A stretch of 64,000 nucleotides of DNA from CAVVSD01 sp963837655 (GCA_963837655.1 CAWIOK010000003.1:124001-188000), one strand, 5' to 3'; shown: positions 35,194-43,839, numbered from the stretch's first letter. Translations and numbers: made by a program. Notes: generated by a model not told the origin, from the sequence alone.

Positions 35194-36069
35194 TCAGCCC
35201 ACTCCCGCCCCCACGTTGTCCCGCGTCAGCTTGCCCGGCCACGCGTCGTTGCTGATCAGCTCGCCGGGGACGCTGTCGAACGTCCTGCCGACGACCTGCC
35301 CGCGCTCCAGCACGGCGGGGCGGTCGTGGGCCGGCAGGACGAAGCGCGAGCCGTTGAGGGCCTTGCGGATGGCCGCCTTCTCACTGCGTTTGCTCCCGCT
35401 GTGGTTGCCGGTCACCGCCGGGTCGTCCGCCATGACCTGGAGGTGGCGGTGGATGAGCTGGTACTCGATGTCGTAGAGCACGTCGCCGCAGATGTTCGCG
35501 ACGCCCTCGTCGGTGTCGACGAGGATGTTCATCGACCCCTCCGTATGCCCGCCGGCGTTCTGGACGCGCACGCCGGGGATGATCTCCTCCTCCACGACCA
35601 CGTCGAGGTCGAGCAGGCGCAGCGCACCCGGATGGTGCAGGCGGTCGACCAGGTGCTTCACGTATGGCGCCGGGTACTGCTCGCCCATCAGGCCGGACAC
35701 GGAGTACTCGAGCTCGCGGCGGTTGATGACGACGGTCGTGCCGTCCATCGGGAAGTGGTCGTCGTAGCCGGCGTGGTCGATGTGCAGGTGCGTGTGGAGC
35801 ACGTAGCGCACGTCCTCCATCTTCAGGCCGTGTCGCTCGAGCTGGCCTTCCATCCCCTGCCCGTCGCGCCACCACCCCTGCATGCCGAGGTTGCCCATGA
35901 TCGACGGGTCGCTGAAGCCCGTGTCGACCACGACCGGCGCCTCCCCGCCGGTGATGAGGAAGCCGAACGTCGGCACCTGCTGCCGGCGCCCCGGATCCTG
36001 TGCGAGGACGAGGAAGCTCGTGTCGAGCTCGATGTCACCCAGGTCGAGGACCTTCACCTCGAGACCCAT
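35194..36069 (-). CDS. Metallo-beta-lactamase-fold hydrolase, N-acyl-homoserine lactonase-like
   Basis: This 291-residue hydrolase shows the dizinc motif HTHLHIDHAG near residue 98. Further ligands lie in NAGGHTEGSMNILVDT and a C-terminal LPAHD, with Asp in ANICGDVLYD. The arrangement is like AHL lactonases of the AhlS/AiiA type, but related enzymes hydrolyse other lactones or esters. The ATG at 36069 has a strong AGGAG five bases upstream and replaces a longer Arg-rich frame. No LuxI synthase is present, so a quorum-quenching role is only a possibility. It is transcribed away from the ECF42 gene. Confidence 0.87.
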   Translation of the reverse strand: MGLEVKVLDLGDIELDTSFLVLAQDPGRRQQVPTFGFLITGGEAPVVVDTGFSDPSIMGNLGMQGWWRDGQGMEGQLERHGLKMEDVRYVLHTHLHIDHAGYDDHFPMDGTTVVINRRELEYSVSGLMGEQYPAPYVKHLVDRLHHPGALRLLDLDVVVEEEIIPGVRVQNAGGHTEGSMNILVDTDEGVANICGDVLYDIEYQLIHRHLQVMADDPAVTGNHSGSKRSEKAAIRKALNGSRFVLPAHDRPAVLERGQVVGRTFDSVPGELISNDAWPGKLTRDNVGAGVG

Positions 36070-36139
36070 GTCGTCTCCTCTCGTGCGGTGGAACCACCGC
36101 CGAGTGTCCTCGCGCGCCCCTCCGCGCGCCATCGCACGT

Positions 36140-36814
36140 TCAGACGAGGCCGAGCCCGCGTGCGGCGTGGACCGCCTCCGCGCGGGATGTCACCTCGAGC
36201 TTGCGGAACAGGTTGCGTCCGTGGGTCTTCGCCGTCGCCTCGGAGATGCCGAGCGCGAGCGCGATCTGCTTGAAGCGCAGTCCTGCCTCCAGCGCGGCGA
36301 GCAGCTCCCGCTCGCGCGGGCTGAGACTGGGTGCGGGCGCGGGCACGCGCGGCGCCAGGTACGGCGCGAGCAGCCCCCCGAGCTCAGCGACGTCGTGAAC
36401 CGCACCGGCCATCGACGCGCACGGAGCGCCGTCGGAGAAGGAGACCGCCCCGATGGTGCGGCCGTCCACGCGGACGGGCGCCGACCCGCCGGCGCGGAAC
36501 CCCGCAGCCTGCACGACGCCGTCGAGCGGGAGGCCGAACTCGCGTGACCGTGCGAAGTCGCGCTCGGCGAACTCCTCGCCCCGCGCGGTCGTCAGGAAGT
36601 ACGTGCAGGTCACGACGGGCAGCTCGCAGCCCGCCGCGAGGAGCTCCGCGCCGTCCGTCGCCACGATCTCGAAGCGCCCCGCGTCCTGATCGATCCGGGC
36701 GACCGAGACCCGGTCCATCCCGAACGCCGCACGCAGCACCGCCGCTGCGCGGTGCAGCGGATCGGTGCCGGAGGTCAGGGCCGCCGTGATGGCGGCGGCC
36801 AGCGCGGGTGGCAT
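36140..36814 (-). CDS. GAF-LuxR-type transcriptional regulator
   Basis: This 224-residue regulator has an N-terminal GAF-like sensor (about residues 20-145, including VRVDGRTIGAVSFSDGAPC). The C-terminal LuxR/NarL helix-turn-helix reads SPRERELLAALEAGLRFKQIALALGISEATAKTHGRNLFRKLEV. The sensor is not an AHL-binding domain. The start ATG at 36814 is four bases after the SDR stop, so it is probably the last gene of the molybdenum hydroxylase operon. It may report the pathway substrate or redox state. Confidence 0.88.
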   Translation of the reverse strand: MPPALAAAITAALTSGTDPLHRAAAVLRAAFGMDRVSVARIDQDAGRFEIVATDGAELLAAGCELPVVTCTYFLTTARGEEFAERDFARSREFGLPLDGVVQAAGFRAGGSAPVRVDGRTIGAVSFSDGAPCASMAGAVHDVAELGGLLAPYLAPRVPAPAPSLSPRERELLAALEAGLRFKQIALALGISEATAKTHGRNLFRKLEVTSRAEAVHAARGLGLV

Positions 36815-36818
36815 GCCA

Positions 36819-37538
36819 CTAGAACGTTGCCCGCCCGCCGGAGATGTCGAACGTCGCACCGGTCGAGAACGACATGCGCTCGCTGGCCAGGAACGCGATG
36901 AGCTCGGCCACCTCACCCGGCTGCCCCAGCCGCCCCATGGGGATCTTCTCGACCATGTAGTCGATGTGCTCCTGGGACATCTGGGCGAGCATCGGTGTCG
37001 CGATGACCGCCGGCGCGACCGCGTTGACGAGCACGCCGCTCGTTGCGAGGTCCTTGCCGAAGGACTTCGTCATCCCGATGACGGCGGCCTTGCTCGCCGA
37101 GTAGGCGGCGGCCATCGGGTTGCCCTCCTTGCCGGCGATCGACGCGACGTTGACGATCCGCCCGCTCCCGCGAGGAGCCATGACCTTCGCCGCCTCGCGG
37201 TTGAAGTAGAAGACCCCGTCGCAGTTCAGCGCGAAGACCCGACGCCACTCCTCGTCGGACACGTCGACCGTCCGCAGCGAGTCGCCGGCCGTGCCCGCGC
37301 AGCACACGACCGCGTCGATCGGGCCGACGTCGCGCTCGACGCGCGCGACCGTATCGGCCACCGACGACGAGTCGGTCGCGTCGCCCTCGACCGGGACCGC
37401 GCCGTCGGGCGACCCGCTCGCGTCGAGGTCGAACGACGCCACCGTCGCGCCCCGCGCCAGCAGCAGCTCGCCGACCGCCTGGCCGATGCCGCGCCCGCCG
37501 CCTGTGACGAGCGCGACCTTGCCGTCGAATTCCCCCAT
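36819..37538 (-). CDS. Short-chain dehydrogenase/reductase (SDR)
   Basis: This 239-residue classical SDR has the cofactor motif VTGGGRGIGQAV at residues ~10-22, the structural Asn in VVCCAGTAG, the catalytic Ser in IVNVASIAGK, and the YSASK Tyr-Lys pair near residue 145. The C-terminus ends in DISGGRATF. Its ATG follows the cupin stop directly with no gap. It probably oxidises or reduces a hydroxyl/keto group made after the Mo-hydroxylase step. Confidence 0.92.
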   Translation of the reverse strand: MGEFDGKVALVTGGGRGIGQAVGELLLARGATVASFDLDASGSPDGAVPVEGDATDSSSVADTVARVERDVGPIDAVVCCAGTAGDSLRTVDVSDEEWRRVFALNCDGVFYFNREAAKVMAPRGSGRIVNVASIAGKEGNPMAAAYSASKAAVIGMTKSFGKDLATSGVLVNAVAPAVIATPMLAQMSQEHIDYMVEKIPMGRLGQPGEVAELIAFLASERMSFSTGATFDISGGRATF

Positions 37539-37931
37539 CTAACGCTCCACGTGCGTGACGCCGCCCTCGGACAGGAACAGATCCCTCTCCTTGTCCGGGA
37601 CGTGGTCCAGCGGCACAGGCGCCAGCGCCTCGAAGAACGTCACGCCCCCCTCCGAGTAGAGCTCGTGCTCGATCCCGCGGTTCACGCACACGACGTCGCC
37701 CGGACCGAGGTCGCGGGTCTCGTCGCCGATCGTCATGCGCACCGAGCCCTCGACGACCGCCATGAGCTGCTCGGTGTGATCGTGGGCGTGGCGCGGCACG
37801 GTCTTGCCCGGCTGGTAGACGACCCGGCACATGAGCACCTGGTCGCCACCGATCGCGTGGATGTTCACGCCGTCGACGAACTCGTAGGAGTCGACGCCGT
37901 TCCAGGTGGAGAACCCCACGGACTCAGGCAT
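37539..37931 (-). CDS. Cupin-domain protein of the Mo-hydroxylase operon
   Basis: This 130-residue single cupin has a complete metal motif: PRHAHDHTEQLMAVVEG for the first part (two His and a Glu) and GIEHELYS for the second His. The barrel spans about residues 30-110. It could be a small dioxygenase, isomerase or lactonase. The start overlaps the stop of the upstream molybdopterin-subunit gene by eight bases, and its stop touches the SDR start, so all are in one transcript. Confidence 0.87.
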   Translation of the reverse strand: MPESVGFSTWNGVDSYEFVDGVNIHAIGGDQVLMCRVVYQPGKTVPRHAHDHTEQLMAVVEGSVRMTIGDETRDLGPGDVVCVNRGIEHELYSEGGVTFFEALAPVPLDHVPDKERDLFLSEGGVTHVER

Positions 37932-39024
37932 CGACGCCCCAGTACGACTGGCCGCCGTCGGCGCTGAGCGCCGCGACGGAGATCTCCTCGTCGAAGATCA
38001 CCCGCTTGCCCTCCCGCCGCGGCTCGCGGCGGGCCTCCAGCGCGCCGAGCACCCGCTCCGGCGTCGCGGGCATCTCGGTGATCCACACGCCGACGGCGTC
38101 GTGGATGGCAGCGGCGATCGCGGGCGGTTGCGCGTTGTTCGCCATCTCCCCGATCGCCTTCGCGCCGAACGGCCCGTCCACCGAGGGGTTCTCCAGGATC
38201 ACGTTCTCGATCTCGGGGAAGTCCTCCAACGCAGGCGCCAGGTAGGAGCCGAACTGCTCCCCGCGATGCGCGGTCGACGGGTAGTACGGATAGCTGTTCT
38301 CCAGCAGGCCGAGCCCGAGGCCCATCATGGCGCCACCCTCGATCTGCCCCTCCACCAACGTCGGGTTGAGTGCGCGGCCGACGTCGTAGACCTGGAGCAT
38401 CTTCAGCACCGTGGTCTCGCCGGTCTCGTCGTCGACCTCGACGTCGATGATGCAGGCCGCGTAGGAGATCGCCGAATGCGGCTCCGCCGTGACCGAGCCG
38501 TCGTCGTCGTTGACCTCGGCGAGCGGCTTCAGCGCGGTCCCGTTGCCGGTGATGAGCTCGCCATACACGTACGTCGCGGCGCCCGCGACGTCGGGGATGG
38601 AGATCTTGCGATCCGGCGCGCCCTTGGCCAGGACCTCGCCGTCGACGATCTCGAGGTCGTCCGGCGCGATCTCGAGCTCCTTGGAGGCGATGTCGAGGAT
38701 CCGCTCCTTGGCCTTCTCGGCCGCGTAGCGCACGGCGTTGCCGCCGATGAACGTCCCGCGCGACGCGAACGTCCCCGTGCAGACCGCCGAGGAGTCCGTG
38801 TTCGTGTTGTCCATCGTGACCCAGTCGTACGGCACGCCCAGGGCGTCGGCAACGATCTGGGTGTGGACGGTCTTGGAGCCCTGGCCGATGTCGACCGTGC
38901 CGGCGAAGACGTCGACGCGCCCGTCCGGCTTGAGCTTGATCCAGGCCTGGCTGGGGTCGCCGTTCTGGTTCATGCCGGTCGGGTACTCGATCGTCGCGAA
39001 GCCGCGACCGCGATGCTTCGCCAT
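37924..39024 (-). CDS. Molybdenum hydroxylase large subunit, C-terminal half
   Basis: This 366-residue protein corresponds to the C-terminal molybdenum-cofactor domain of xanthine dehydrogenase/aldehyde oxidase large subunits. MNQNGDPSQAWIKLKPDGRVDVFAGTVDIGQGS opens the domain, and GAKAIGE at residues 287-293 supplies the invariant catalytic Glu (293). It starts with ATG at 39024, overlapping the stop of the N-terminal half (TGATG). GGAGGGGG stands before that ATG, so it is translated on its own. A normal large subunit of ~770-800 residues is thus made as two chains (467 + 366). Confidence 0.9.
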   Translation of the reverse strand: MAKHRGRGFATIEYPTGMNQNGDPSQAWIKLKPDGRVDVFAGTVDIGQGSKTVHTQIVADALGVPYDWVTMDNTNTDSSAVCTGTFASRGTFIGGNAVRYAAEKAKERILDIASKELEIAPDDLEIVDGEVLAKGAPDRKISIPDVAGAATYVYGELITGNGTALKPLAEVNDDDGSVTAEPHSAISYAACIIDVEVDDETGETTVLKMLQVYDVGRALNPTLVEGQIEGGAMMGLGLGLLENSYPYYPSTAHRGEQFGSYLAPALEDFPEIENVILENPSVDGPFGAKAIGEMANNAQPPAIAAAIHDAVGVWITEMPATPERVLGALEARREPRREGKRVIFDEEISVAALSADGGQSYWGVDA

Positions 39025-40427
39025 CAGCTGCCCCCTCCGTTCGCGCCGCGGTAGGTCATCAGGTGCTCGCCGTCGGGCGCCTGCTGATCGACGAGGTGCT
39101 CCGGCAGCAGGTCGCCGGTGCGCCGCTCGGAGGTCATCACGCGGTAGTCGGCGCCGAGCTCGATCCCCGCAGCCTCGGCCGCGGCGAGCGTCACCGGCAC
39201 CGTCGACGGGTCGTGCATGACGACGCGATTGCCCGTGGTGTCGCCGACGCGGTTGGCGTTCTTCAGCCGCAGCTCGAACGGGTCCATCCCGATGACCCCG
39301 GCCACTCTGCTGAGGTGGATCTCCGTGGCCAGCGACACCGACGTGACGCCGAAGCCCCGCATGGCGGTCGTCGGGACGCGGTTGGTGAACACCACGAACC
39401 CGTCGAAGCGCAGGTTGGGGATCGTGTACGCGCCGGTGTGGTGGAACGCGTGCTTCGTGAGCCCGTAGGGCGAGAAGCGCGCGTACGCGCCCGAGTCGTG
39501 CAGCGTGAGCATCCGGCGGCCCAGGATCCAGCCGTCGTTCGTCACCGCGTCGCGGATCTCGACGTGCCACGGCGCGCGGGTCGAGGACACGAGGAACTCC
39601 TCCTCGCGCGTGAAGCGCCACTTCACCGGCCGCCTGGACTTGATCGCCAGCAGCGCGCAGATCGTCTCCGTCGCGGTGTCGACCTTGCCGCCGAACCCGC
39701 CGCCGACGGTCCCGCCGACGAACTTCAGCCTGTTCAGCGGCCACTGCAGGTGTGCCGCGACGACGCCCATGGAGAAGTACATCGCCTGCGTGCAGGAGTA
39801 GATCGTCAGCCGGCCGTCGGGTTGGGGCACGGCGAGCGCCGTCTGGGTCTCCATCGGGACGTGCTCGATCGCCTGCGGGCGGTAGACGCCCTCGACGATG
39901 TGGTCGGCCTTGTCGAAGGCGGCGTCGATGTTCCCCTTGCGCACGCGCCGGTGGTTGTGGGGCCCGAAGTGCGGATACAGGGCGCCCCACTGGTGGAACG
40001 TCTCCGCCCCCGGATCCGCGGCGATGCGGATGTCCAGGACGGGCTCGCGCTCCTCGTAGGTGACCTCGATCGCATCGACGGCGTCCTGCGCGGCCTCCTG
40101 CGAGCTCGCGGCGACGGCAGCGACGATCTGGCCCTTCCAGCGGACGTCGTCCTCGGCCAGCAGCGGCTCGTCGGCAGGGACGCCGAGGCCCTCGAGATGG
40201 CCGTAGACGTTGTGCGGCACGTCCTTCGCGGTGACGATCGCGTGCACGCCCTTCATCGACGCGGCCTTCGTCGTGTCGAGCGAGCGGATGAGCGCGCTGT
40301 CGTGCGGCGAGCGCAACGCCTTCACCCACAGCGTGCCGTGGACGCGCACGTCGTCGACGTACTGCGTCAGGCCCTTGACGTGGCCGAGGCCGTCGTAGCG
40401 CGGCAGCCGGGCGCCGATCGACTTCAT
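39024..40427 (-). CDS. Molybdenum hydroxylase large subunit, N-terminal half
   Basis: This 467-residue protein covers the N-terminal ald_Xan_dh domain (about 15-130) and the first Mo-cofactor domain. Cofactor motif GGGFGGK lies near 242-248 and the active-site loop reads AMRGFG at 355-360. That loop is of the xanthine dehydrogenase/hydroxylase type, not the VAYRCSFR loop of form I CO dehydrogenase. The chain ends at a domain boundary, and the second half is encoded directly downstream. Together with the FeS and FAD subunits it should hydroxylate an aldehyde or N-heterocycle with water as oxygen source. Confidence 0.9.
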   Translation of the reverse strand: MKSIGARLPRYDGLGHVKGLTQYVDDVRVHGTLWVKALRSPHDSALIRSLDTTKAASMKGVHAIVTAKDVPHNVYGHLEGLGVPADEPLLAEDDVRWKGQIVAAVAASSQEAAQDAVDAIEVTYEEREPVLDIRIAADPGAETFHQWGALYPHFGPHNHRRVRKGNIDAAFDKADHIVEGVYRPQAIEHVPMETQTALAVPQPDGRLTIYSCTQAMYFSMGVVAAHLQWPLNRLKFVGGTVGGGFGGKVDTATETICALLAIKSRRPVKWRFTREEEFLVSSTRAPWHVEIRDAVTNDGWILGRRMLTLHDSGAYARFSPYGLTKHAFHHTGAYTIPNLRFDGFVVFTNRVPTTAMRGFGVTSVSLATEIHLSRVAGVIGMDPFELRLKNANRVGDTTGNRVVMHDPSTVPVTLAAAEAAGIELGADYRVMTSERRTGDLLPEHLVDQQAPDGEHLMTYRGANGGGS

Positions 40428-40885
40428 GCCGGCACCTGCTGCGCGGCCGCCACGGCGTCGAGGATCTTGGCGTAGCCGGTGCAGCGGCACACGTGGCCGC
40501 TGAGCGCCTCGATGATCTCGTCGCGCCCGACCGGGCGGGCGGGATCGGTGTTCACGAGCGCCTCGGCGGCCATGACGAACCCCGAGGTGCAGAACCCGCA
40601 CTGGGCCGCGTAGTGCTCGTGGAAGGCGGACTGGACCGCGGAGAGGTCCTCGCCCTCCGACAGCCCCTCGACCGTGGTGATCTCCGCGCCCTCGAGCGCC
40701 GCCAGCGGGAGGAGGCACGCTCGGCGCGGGCGGCCGTCGACGTGCACCGTGCAGGCGCCACAGCCACCCTGCTCGCAGCCCGCCTTCGGGCTGGTGACGT
40801 AGAGCTCCTCCCGGAGCACGTTCAGCAGCGTGGTGAGCGGGGGCGAAAGCACGTCGTGCGTCACCCCGTTGACCGTCAGTTCCAT
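40424..40885 (-). CDS. 2Fe-2S subunit of the molybdenum hydroxylase
   Basis: This 153-residue small subunit carries two 2Fe-2S clusters. CEQGGCGACTV with a later Cys forms the plant-ferredoxin-like cluster at ~37-60, and CGFC...CRCTGY forms the second, near the Mo site, at ~97-136. It overlaps the large-subunit N-half gene by four bases (ATGA) and lies eight bases after the FAD-subunit gene. Electrons would pass from Mo through these clusters to FAD. Confidence 0.95.
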   Translation of the reverse strand: MELTVNGVTHDVLSPPLTTLLNVLREELYVTSPKAGCEQGGCGACTVHVDGRPRRACLLPLAALEGAEITTVEGLSEGEDLSAVQSAFHEHYAAQCGFCTSGFVMAAEALVNTDPARPVGRDEIIEALSGHVCRCTGYAKILDAVAAAQQVPA

Positions 40886-40894
40886 CGTGCTCCT

Positions 40895-41695
40895 CTAGCC
40901 GAGCTGGGTCAGGGCGTCGCGGACGAGCACCGGCAGCACCTTGCCGCGGTACCAGCCGGATGCGAGGGCGTCGTCCTGCGGTGTGACGTCCTCGAGCGCA
41001 TGCTCCGCCGCGGATGCCGGATCCCACCCACCCCCGGCGACGGCCGCCTCACACGCGCGCAACCGCACCGCCCGCGGCGCTGCGCCGGAGACGGCGATGC
41101 GGACCTCGCCGGCGACCCGCGCCGCGCAGACCCGCATGACGGTGTAGGCGTGGGCGTGCGGACGGCGGACCGTCGCGGTGGACGCCGCGTCGGGCTCGGC
41201 GACCGAGATGTCGAGCACGAGGCGGCCGCCGCCGGCCCCGATGACGTCCTCGACCGGGTCGGTTCGCTCGCCGCCCGCGCCGGCGGACCGGACCTGCGCG
41301 TCCAGGACGAGCAGCGCGGCCTGCAGGTCACCGCGCGGGCTCTCGGTGCCCGGCGGGGCGCAGAGGTTGCCGCCGATCGTCGCCTGCTCGCGGATCTCGA
41401 GGTCCGCGACGCGCCGGGCACACGTGCCCAGGGGCTCGACGGCGTCGCCGAGCTCGGCGAGCGTCGTGCCGGCGCCGATGACGGTGCGGCTGCCTTCGGT
41501 GCGTATGCCCGACAGGCCCGCTCGCCCGATCAGGACGACGCGCCCGGCGTCGAGGCGCCGGTGCGTGAGCTCGGGCATGACGATCGTCGCGCCGGCGACG
41601 ACGGTGACACCCGCACCATCCCCGAAGGCCTCGATCGCCTCACCTGGTGACGCAGCGACGATGACCTCCGCCGCACCATTGGGACTCCCCCCCAT
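40895..41695 (-). CDS. FAD-binding subunit of the molybdenum hydroxylase (CoxM/KdhA type)
   Basis: This 266-residue medium subunit has the FAD contacts VVAGATIVMPEL (a variant of AGGTxL) at about 33-45 and TIGGNLCAPPGTESPRGDLQAALLVLDAQV at ~106-135, then a C-terminal CO_deh_flav_C region. It is the first gene of the operon FAD-FeS-MoN-MoC-cupin-SDR-LuxR. AGGAGGG lies just before the ATG, and a TTCGCC-18-TATAAC promoter with an adjacent palindrome is upstream. Confidence 0.92.
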   Translation of the reverse strand: MGGSPNGAAEVIVAASPGEAIEAFGDGAGVTVVAGATIVMPELTHRRLDAGRVVLIGRAGLSGIRTEGSRTVIGAGTTLAELGDAVEPLGTCARRVADLEIREQATIGGNLCAPPGTESPRGDLQAALLVLDAQVRSAGAGGERTDPVEDVIGAGGGRLVLDISVAEPDAASTATVRRPHAHAYTVMRVCAARVAGEVRIAVSGAAPRAVRLRACEAAVAGGGWDPASAAEHALEDVTPQDDALASGWYRGKVLPVLVRDALTQLG

Positions 41696-41734
41696 GCAAC
41701 CCTCCTGCAGACGCAGTCAGACCGGATGAGCGCG

Positions 41735-41775
41735 GTTATACACCTTCGTCCACGGGGAGGCGAACGATTATCGTT
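41735..41775 (-). promoter_or_regulatory. Promoter and palindromic operator of the Mo-hydroxylase operon
   Basis: On the minus strand TTCGCC (41759-41764), an 18-base spacer and TATAAC (41735-41740) form a promoter about 40 bases before the FAD-subunit ATG. AACGAT-T-ATCGTT at 41763-41775 is a perfect 6-bp inverted repeat touching the -35, in the shared divergent region. Confidence 0.6.
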
Positions 41776-41798
41776 AATCCGCATCCGCACACGCCGGG

Positions 41799-41804
41799 TA
41801 GGGT
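41799..41804 (+). promoter_or_regulatory. Candidate -10 of a leaderless moxR transcript
   Basis: TAGGGT followed by six bases and the GTG at 41811 fits a leaderless start. There is no convincing Shine-Dalgarno sequence. Confidence 0.4.
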
Positions 41805-41810
41805 GGCGGC

Positions 41811-42701
41811 GTGAGCACGAGCATGGGATTCGGGTCCGTCGATCAGCTCGAGGACGCCCTCCTGGACCAGTCGTACCTGCCCCAGCGGGGCCTCTCCACG
41901 GCGCTGTACCTGTCGCTCGTGATCGGCAAGCCGCTGCTGCTGGAGGGCGAGGCCGGCGTGGGCAAGACCGAGCTTGCCAAGTCACTCGCGCGCGCGAGCG
42001 GCGCCCGGCTGATCAGGCTGCAGTGCTACGAGGGACTCGACGTCTCGCACGCCGTCTACGAGTGGAACTACGCGCGCCAGCTGCTGCACATCCGCGCGGC
42101 CCAGGAAGGCACGGTCGACGAGCGCGAGCTGTTCGGGCCGGAGTTCCTGATCCGCCGGCCGCTGCTGGAGGCGATCGCGTCCGAGGAGCCCGCCGTCCTG
42201 CTCATCGACGAGATCGACCGCGCGGACGACGAGTTCGAGGCGTTCCTGCTCGAGGTCCTCTCGGACTTCCAGATCACGATCCCCGAGATCGGGACGATCA
42301 CGGCAACCCGGCGCCCGGCCGTCATCCTGACCTCCAACCGGACCCGCGAGCTGCACGACGCGCTCAAGCGCCGGTGCCTGTTCCACTGGATCACCCACCC
42401 GTCGCTGGAGCGCGAGATCGAGATCGTCCGCCTGCGCGTCCCCGGCGTGCCCGAGCGCCTCGCGACCGCGACCGCCGCCTTCGTCGCAGGACTGCGCGAC
42501 ATGGACCTCGCCAAGGCGCCGGGCGTCGCGGAGACGATCGACTGGACCCAGGCCCTCGTCGCGCTCGGGTGCGAGGAGCTCGACGCCACCGTCGTCGAGC
42601 AGACGCTCGGCGCGGTCCTCAAGCACCACGAGGACCTCGAGATGCTGCGCGACGAGACGATGCTCGCGCTCCTCGGCCAAGCCCGCGCCGCCGCGGCGTA
42701 G
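41811..42701 (+). CDS. MoxR-family AAA+ ATPase (CoxD-like)
   Basis: This 296-residue AAA+ protein has Walker A EGEAGVGKTE near residue 47, Walker B AVLLIDEIDRADDEFEAFLLEVL near 125, and sensor 1 VILTSNRTRELHDALKRRC. CoxD-type MoxR ATPases help insert the sulfur or metal ligands into the Mo site of CO dehydrogenase-family enzymes. The adjacent vWA protein is the usual partner and the Mo-hydroxylase operon lies divergently, so a maturation role for that enzyme is likely. Confidence 0.92.
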   Translation: MSTSMGFGSVDQLEDALLDQSYLPQRGLSTALYLSLVIGKPLLLEGEAGVGKTELAKSLARASGARLIRLQCYEGLDVSHAVYEWNYARQLLHIRAAQEGTVDERELFGPEFLIRRPLLEAIASEEPAVLLIDEIDRADDEFEAFLLEVLSDFQITIPEIGTITATRRPAVILTSNRTRELHDALKRRCLFHWITHPSLEREIEIVRLRVPGVPERLATATAAFVAGLRDMDLAKAPGVAETIDWTQALVALGCEELDATVVEQTLGAVLKHHEDLEMLRDETMLALLGQARAAAA

Positions 42702-42705
42702 GCCC

Positions 42706-43839
42706 GTGAGCGAGGCGCTCACCCGCCACATCGTCACCTTCGGCCGCGTGCTGCGCGAGGCCGGGATGGAGGTCGGGCCGGGCCGGGTGTCCGACGCGCT
42801 GCGGGGCCTCGACCACCTCGACATCACCTCCAAGGAGGACGTGTACTGGACCCTGCGCACGACGTTCGTCGCGCGCCGGGAGGACCTCGCGACATTCGAC
42901 CTCGCCTTCGACGCGTGGTTCCTGCGCCGGGCCGGGCGCATCGCGCCGCGCCGCGACGTCGACCCGCGCACGCTGAACAAGAACGCCAGGCGCATCCGCC
43001 GCGACCCGCAGATGGGGCGCGAGGCCGCGCCCGCGGAGGGCGACCCCGACTCGATCGGCCACAGCGCCCACGAGGTGCTGCGCGAGAAGGACTTCGCGGC
43101 GATGACCCCGGAGGAGATGGCCGCCGCGCGCAAGCTCATCGCGCAGCTCGCGATCCGCAGGCCGTCCCGGCGCTCCCATCGCCTGCGCCGCGACCGCCGC
43201 GGCCGGATCCTCGACATGCGCGCGCTGGCCCGCGATGCGATCGCGACCGGCGGCGACCCGATCCGGCGCAGCTTCCGGCGCCGCGCCGAGGCGCCCCGCA
43301 AGCTCGTCGTGCTGTGCGACGTGTCGGGCTCGATGGAGCCCTACTCGCGCGCGCTGCTGCTCTACCTCCACGCGATCCTGCGACTCGGGCGCGGCGCCGA
43401 GGTGTTCGCCTTCGGCACACGCCTCACCCGGCTGACCCGCGAGCTGCAGACCCGTGACCCCGATCTCGCGCTCGAGCGCGCCGCCCGGCGCGTCGTCGAC
43501 TGGGCCGCGGGCACGCGCATCGGCGCGTCGCTGAAGGAGTACAACGACATCTGGGGCCGCCGTGCGCTGACCCGGGGCGCGATCGTGCTCATCGCCTCCG
43601 ACGGCTGGGAGCGCGACGACCACGAGCTCGTCGGCCGCGAGATGGAGCGGCTGCACCGGGCCGCCTACGCCGTCGTGTGGGTGAACCCGGTCAAGGGCAG
43701 CCCGGACTACCAGCCGCTGGCGGCCGGGATGCGTGCCGCGCTGCCCTCGATCGACCGGTTCGTCGCCGGACACAACCTCGCCAGCCTCGAGGCACTGGGC
43801 GCGTTGCTGGCCGGGATCGAGCGCCGACACGGCGGCTGA
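42706..43839 (+). CDS. CoxE-like von Willebrand factor A-domain protein
   Basis: This 377-residue protein has an Arg-rich N-terminal half (~1-195) and a C-terminal vWA domain with an intact MIDAS motif, LCDVSGSMEPYSR. LIASDGWERDDHELVGREM carries the later metal-binding part. CoxE/YeaD-type proteins act with MoxR ATPases as a chaperone pair. It begins with GTG four bases after the moxR stop, and no other gene follows in the unit before the lactonase operon. Confidence 0.92.
   Translation: MSEALTRHIVTFGRVLREAGMEVGPGRVSDALRGLDHLDITSKEDVYWTLRTTFVARREDLATFDLAFDAWFLRRAGRIAPRRDVDPRTLNKNARRIRRDPQMGREAAPAEGDPDSIGHSAHEVLREKDFAAMTPEEMAAARKLIAQLAIRRPSRRSHRLRRDRRGRILDMRALARDAIATGGDPIRRSFRRRAEAPRKLVVLCDVSGSMEPYSRALLLYLHAILRLGRGAEVFAFGTRLTRLTRELQTRDPDLALERAARRVVDWAAGTRIGASLKEYNDIWGRRALTRGAIVLIASDGWERDDHELVGREMERLHRAAYAVVWVNPVKGSPDYQPLAAGMRAALPSIDRFVAGHNLASLEALGALLAGIERRHGG

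Noticed and set aside
35194..36814. Quorum-sensing locus (AHL lactonase plus LuxR protein)
   Set aside because: The LuxR-type protein has a GAF-like sensor, not an AHL-binding domain, it belongs to another operon, and no LuxI is present.
37924..40427. Frameshifted large-subunit pseudogene
   Set aside because: The break is at a domain boundary with a strong ribosome site and a TGATG overlap, and both halves keep all motifs, so a functional split fits better.
37924..41695. CO dehydrogenase (coxMSL) operon
   Set aside because: The large subunit carries AMRGFG rather than the VAYRCSFR loop of form I CODH and is split; a general molybdenum hydroxylase is the safer call.
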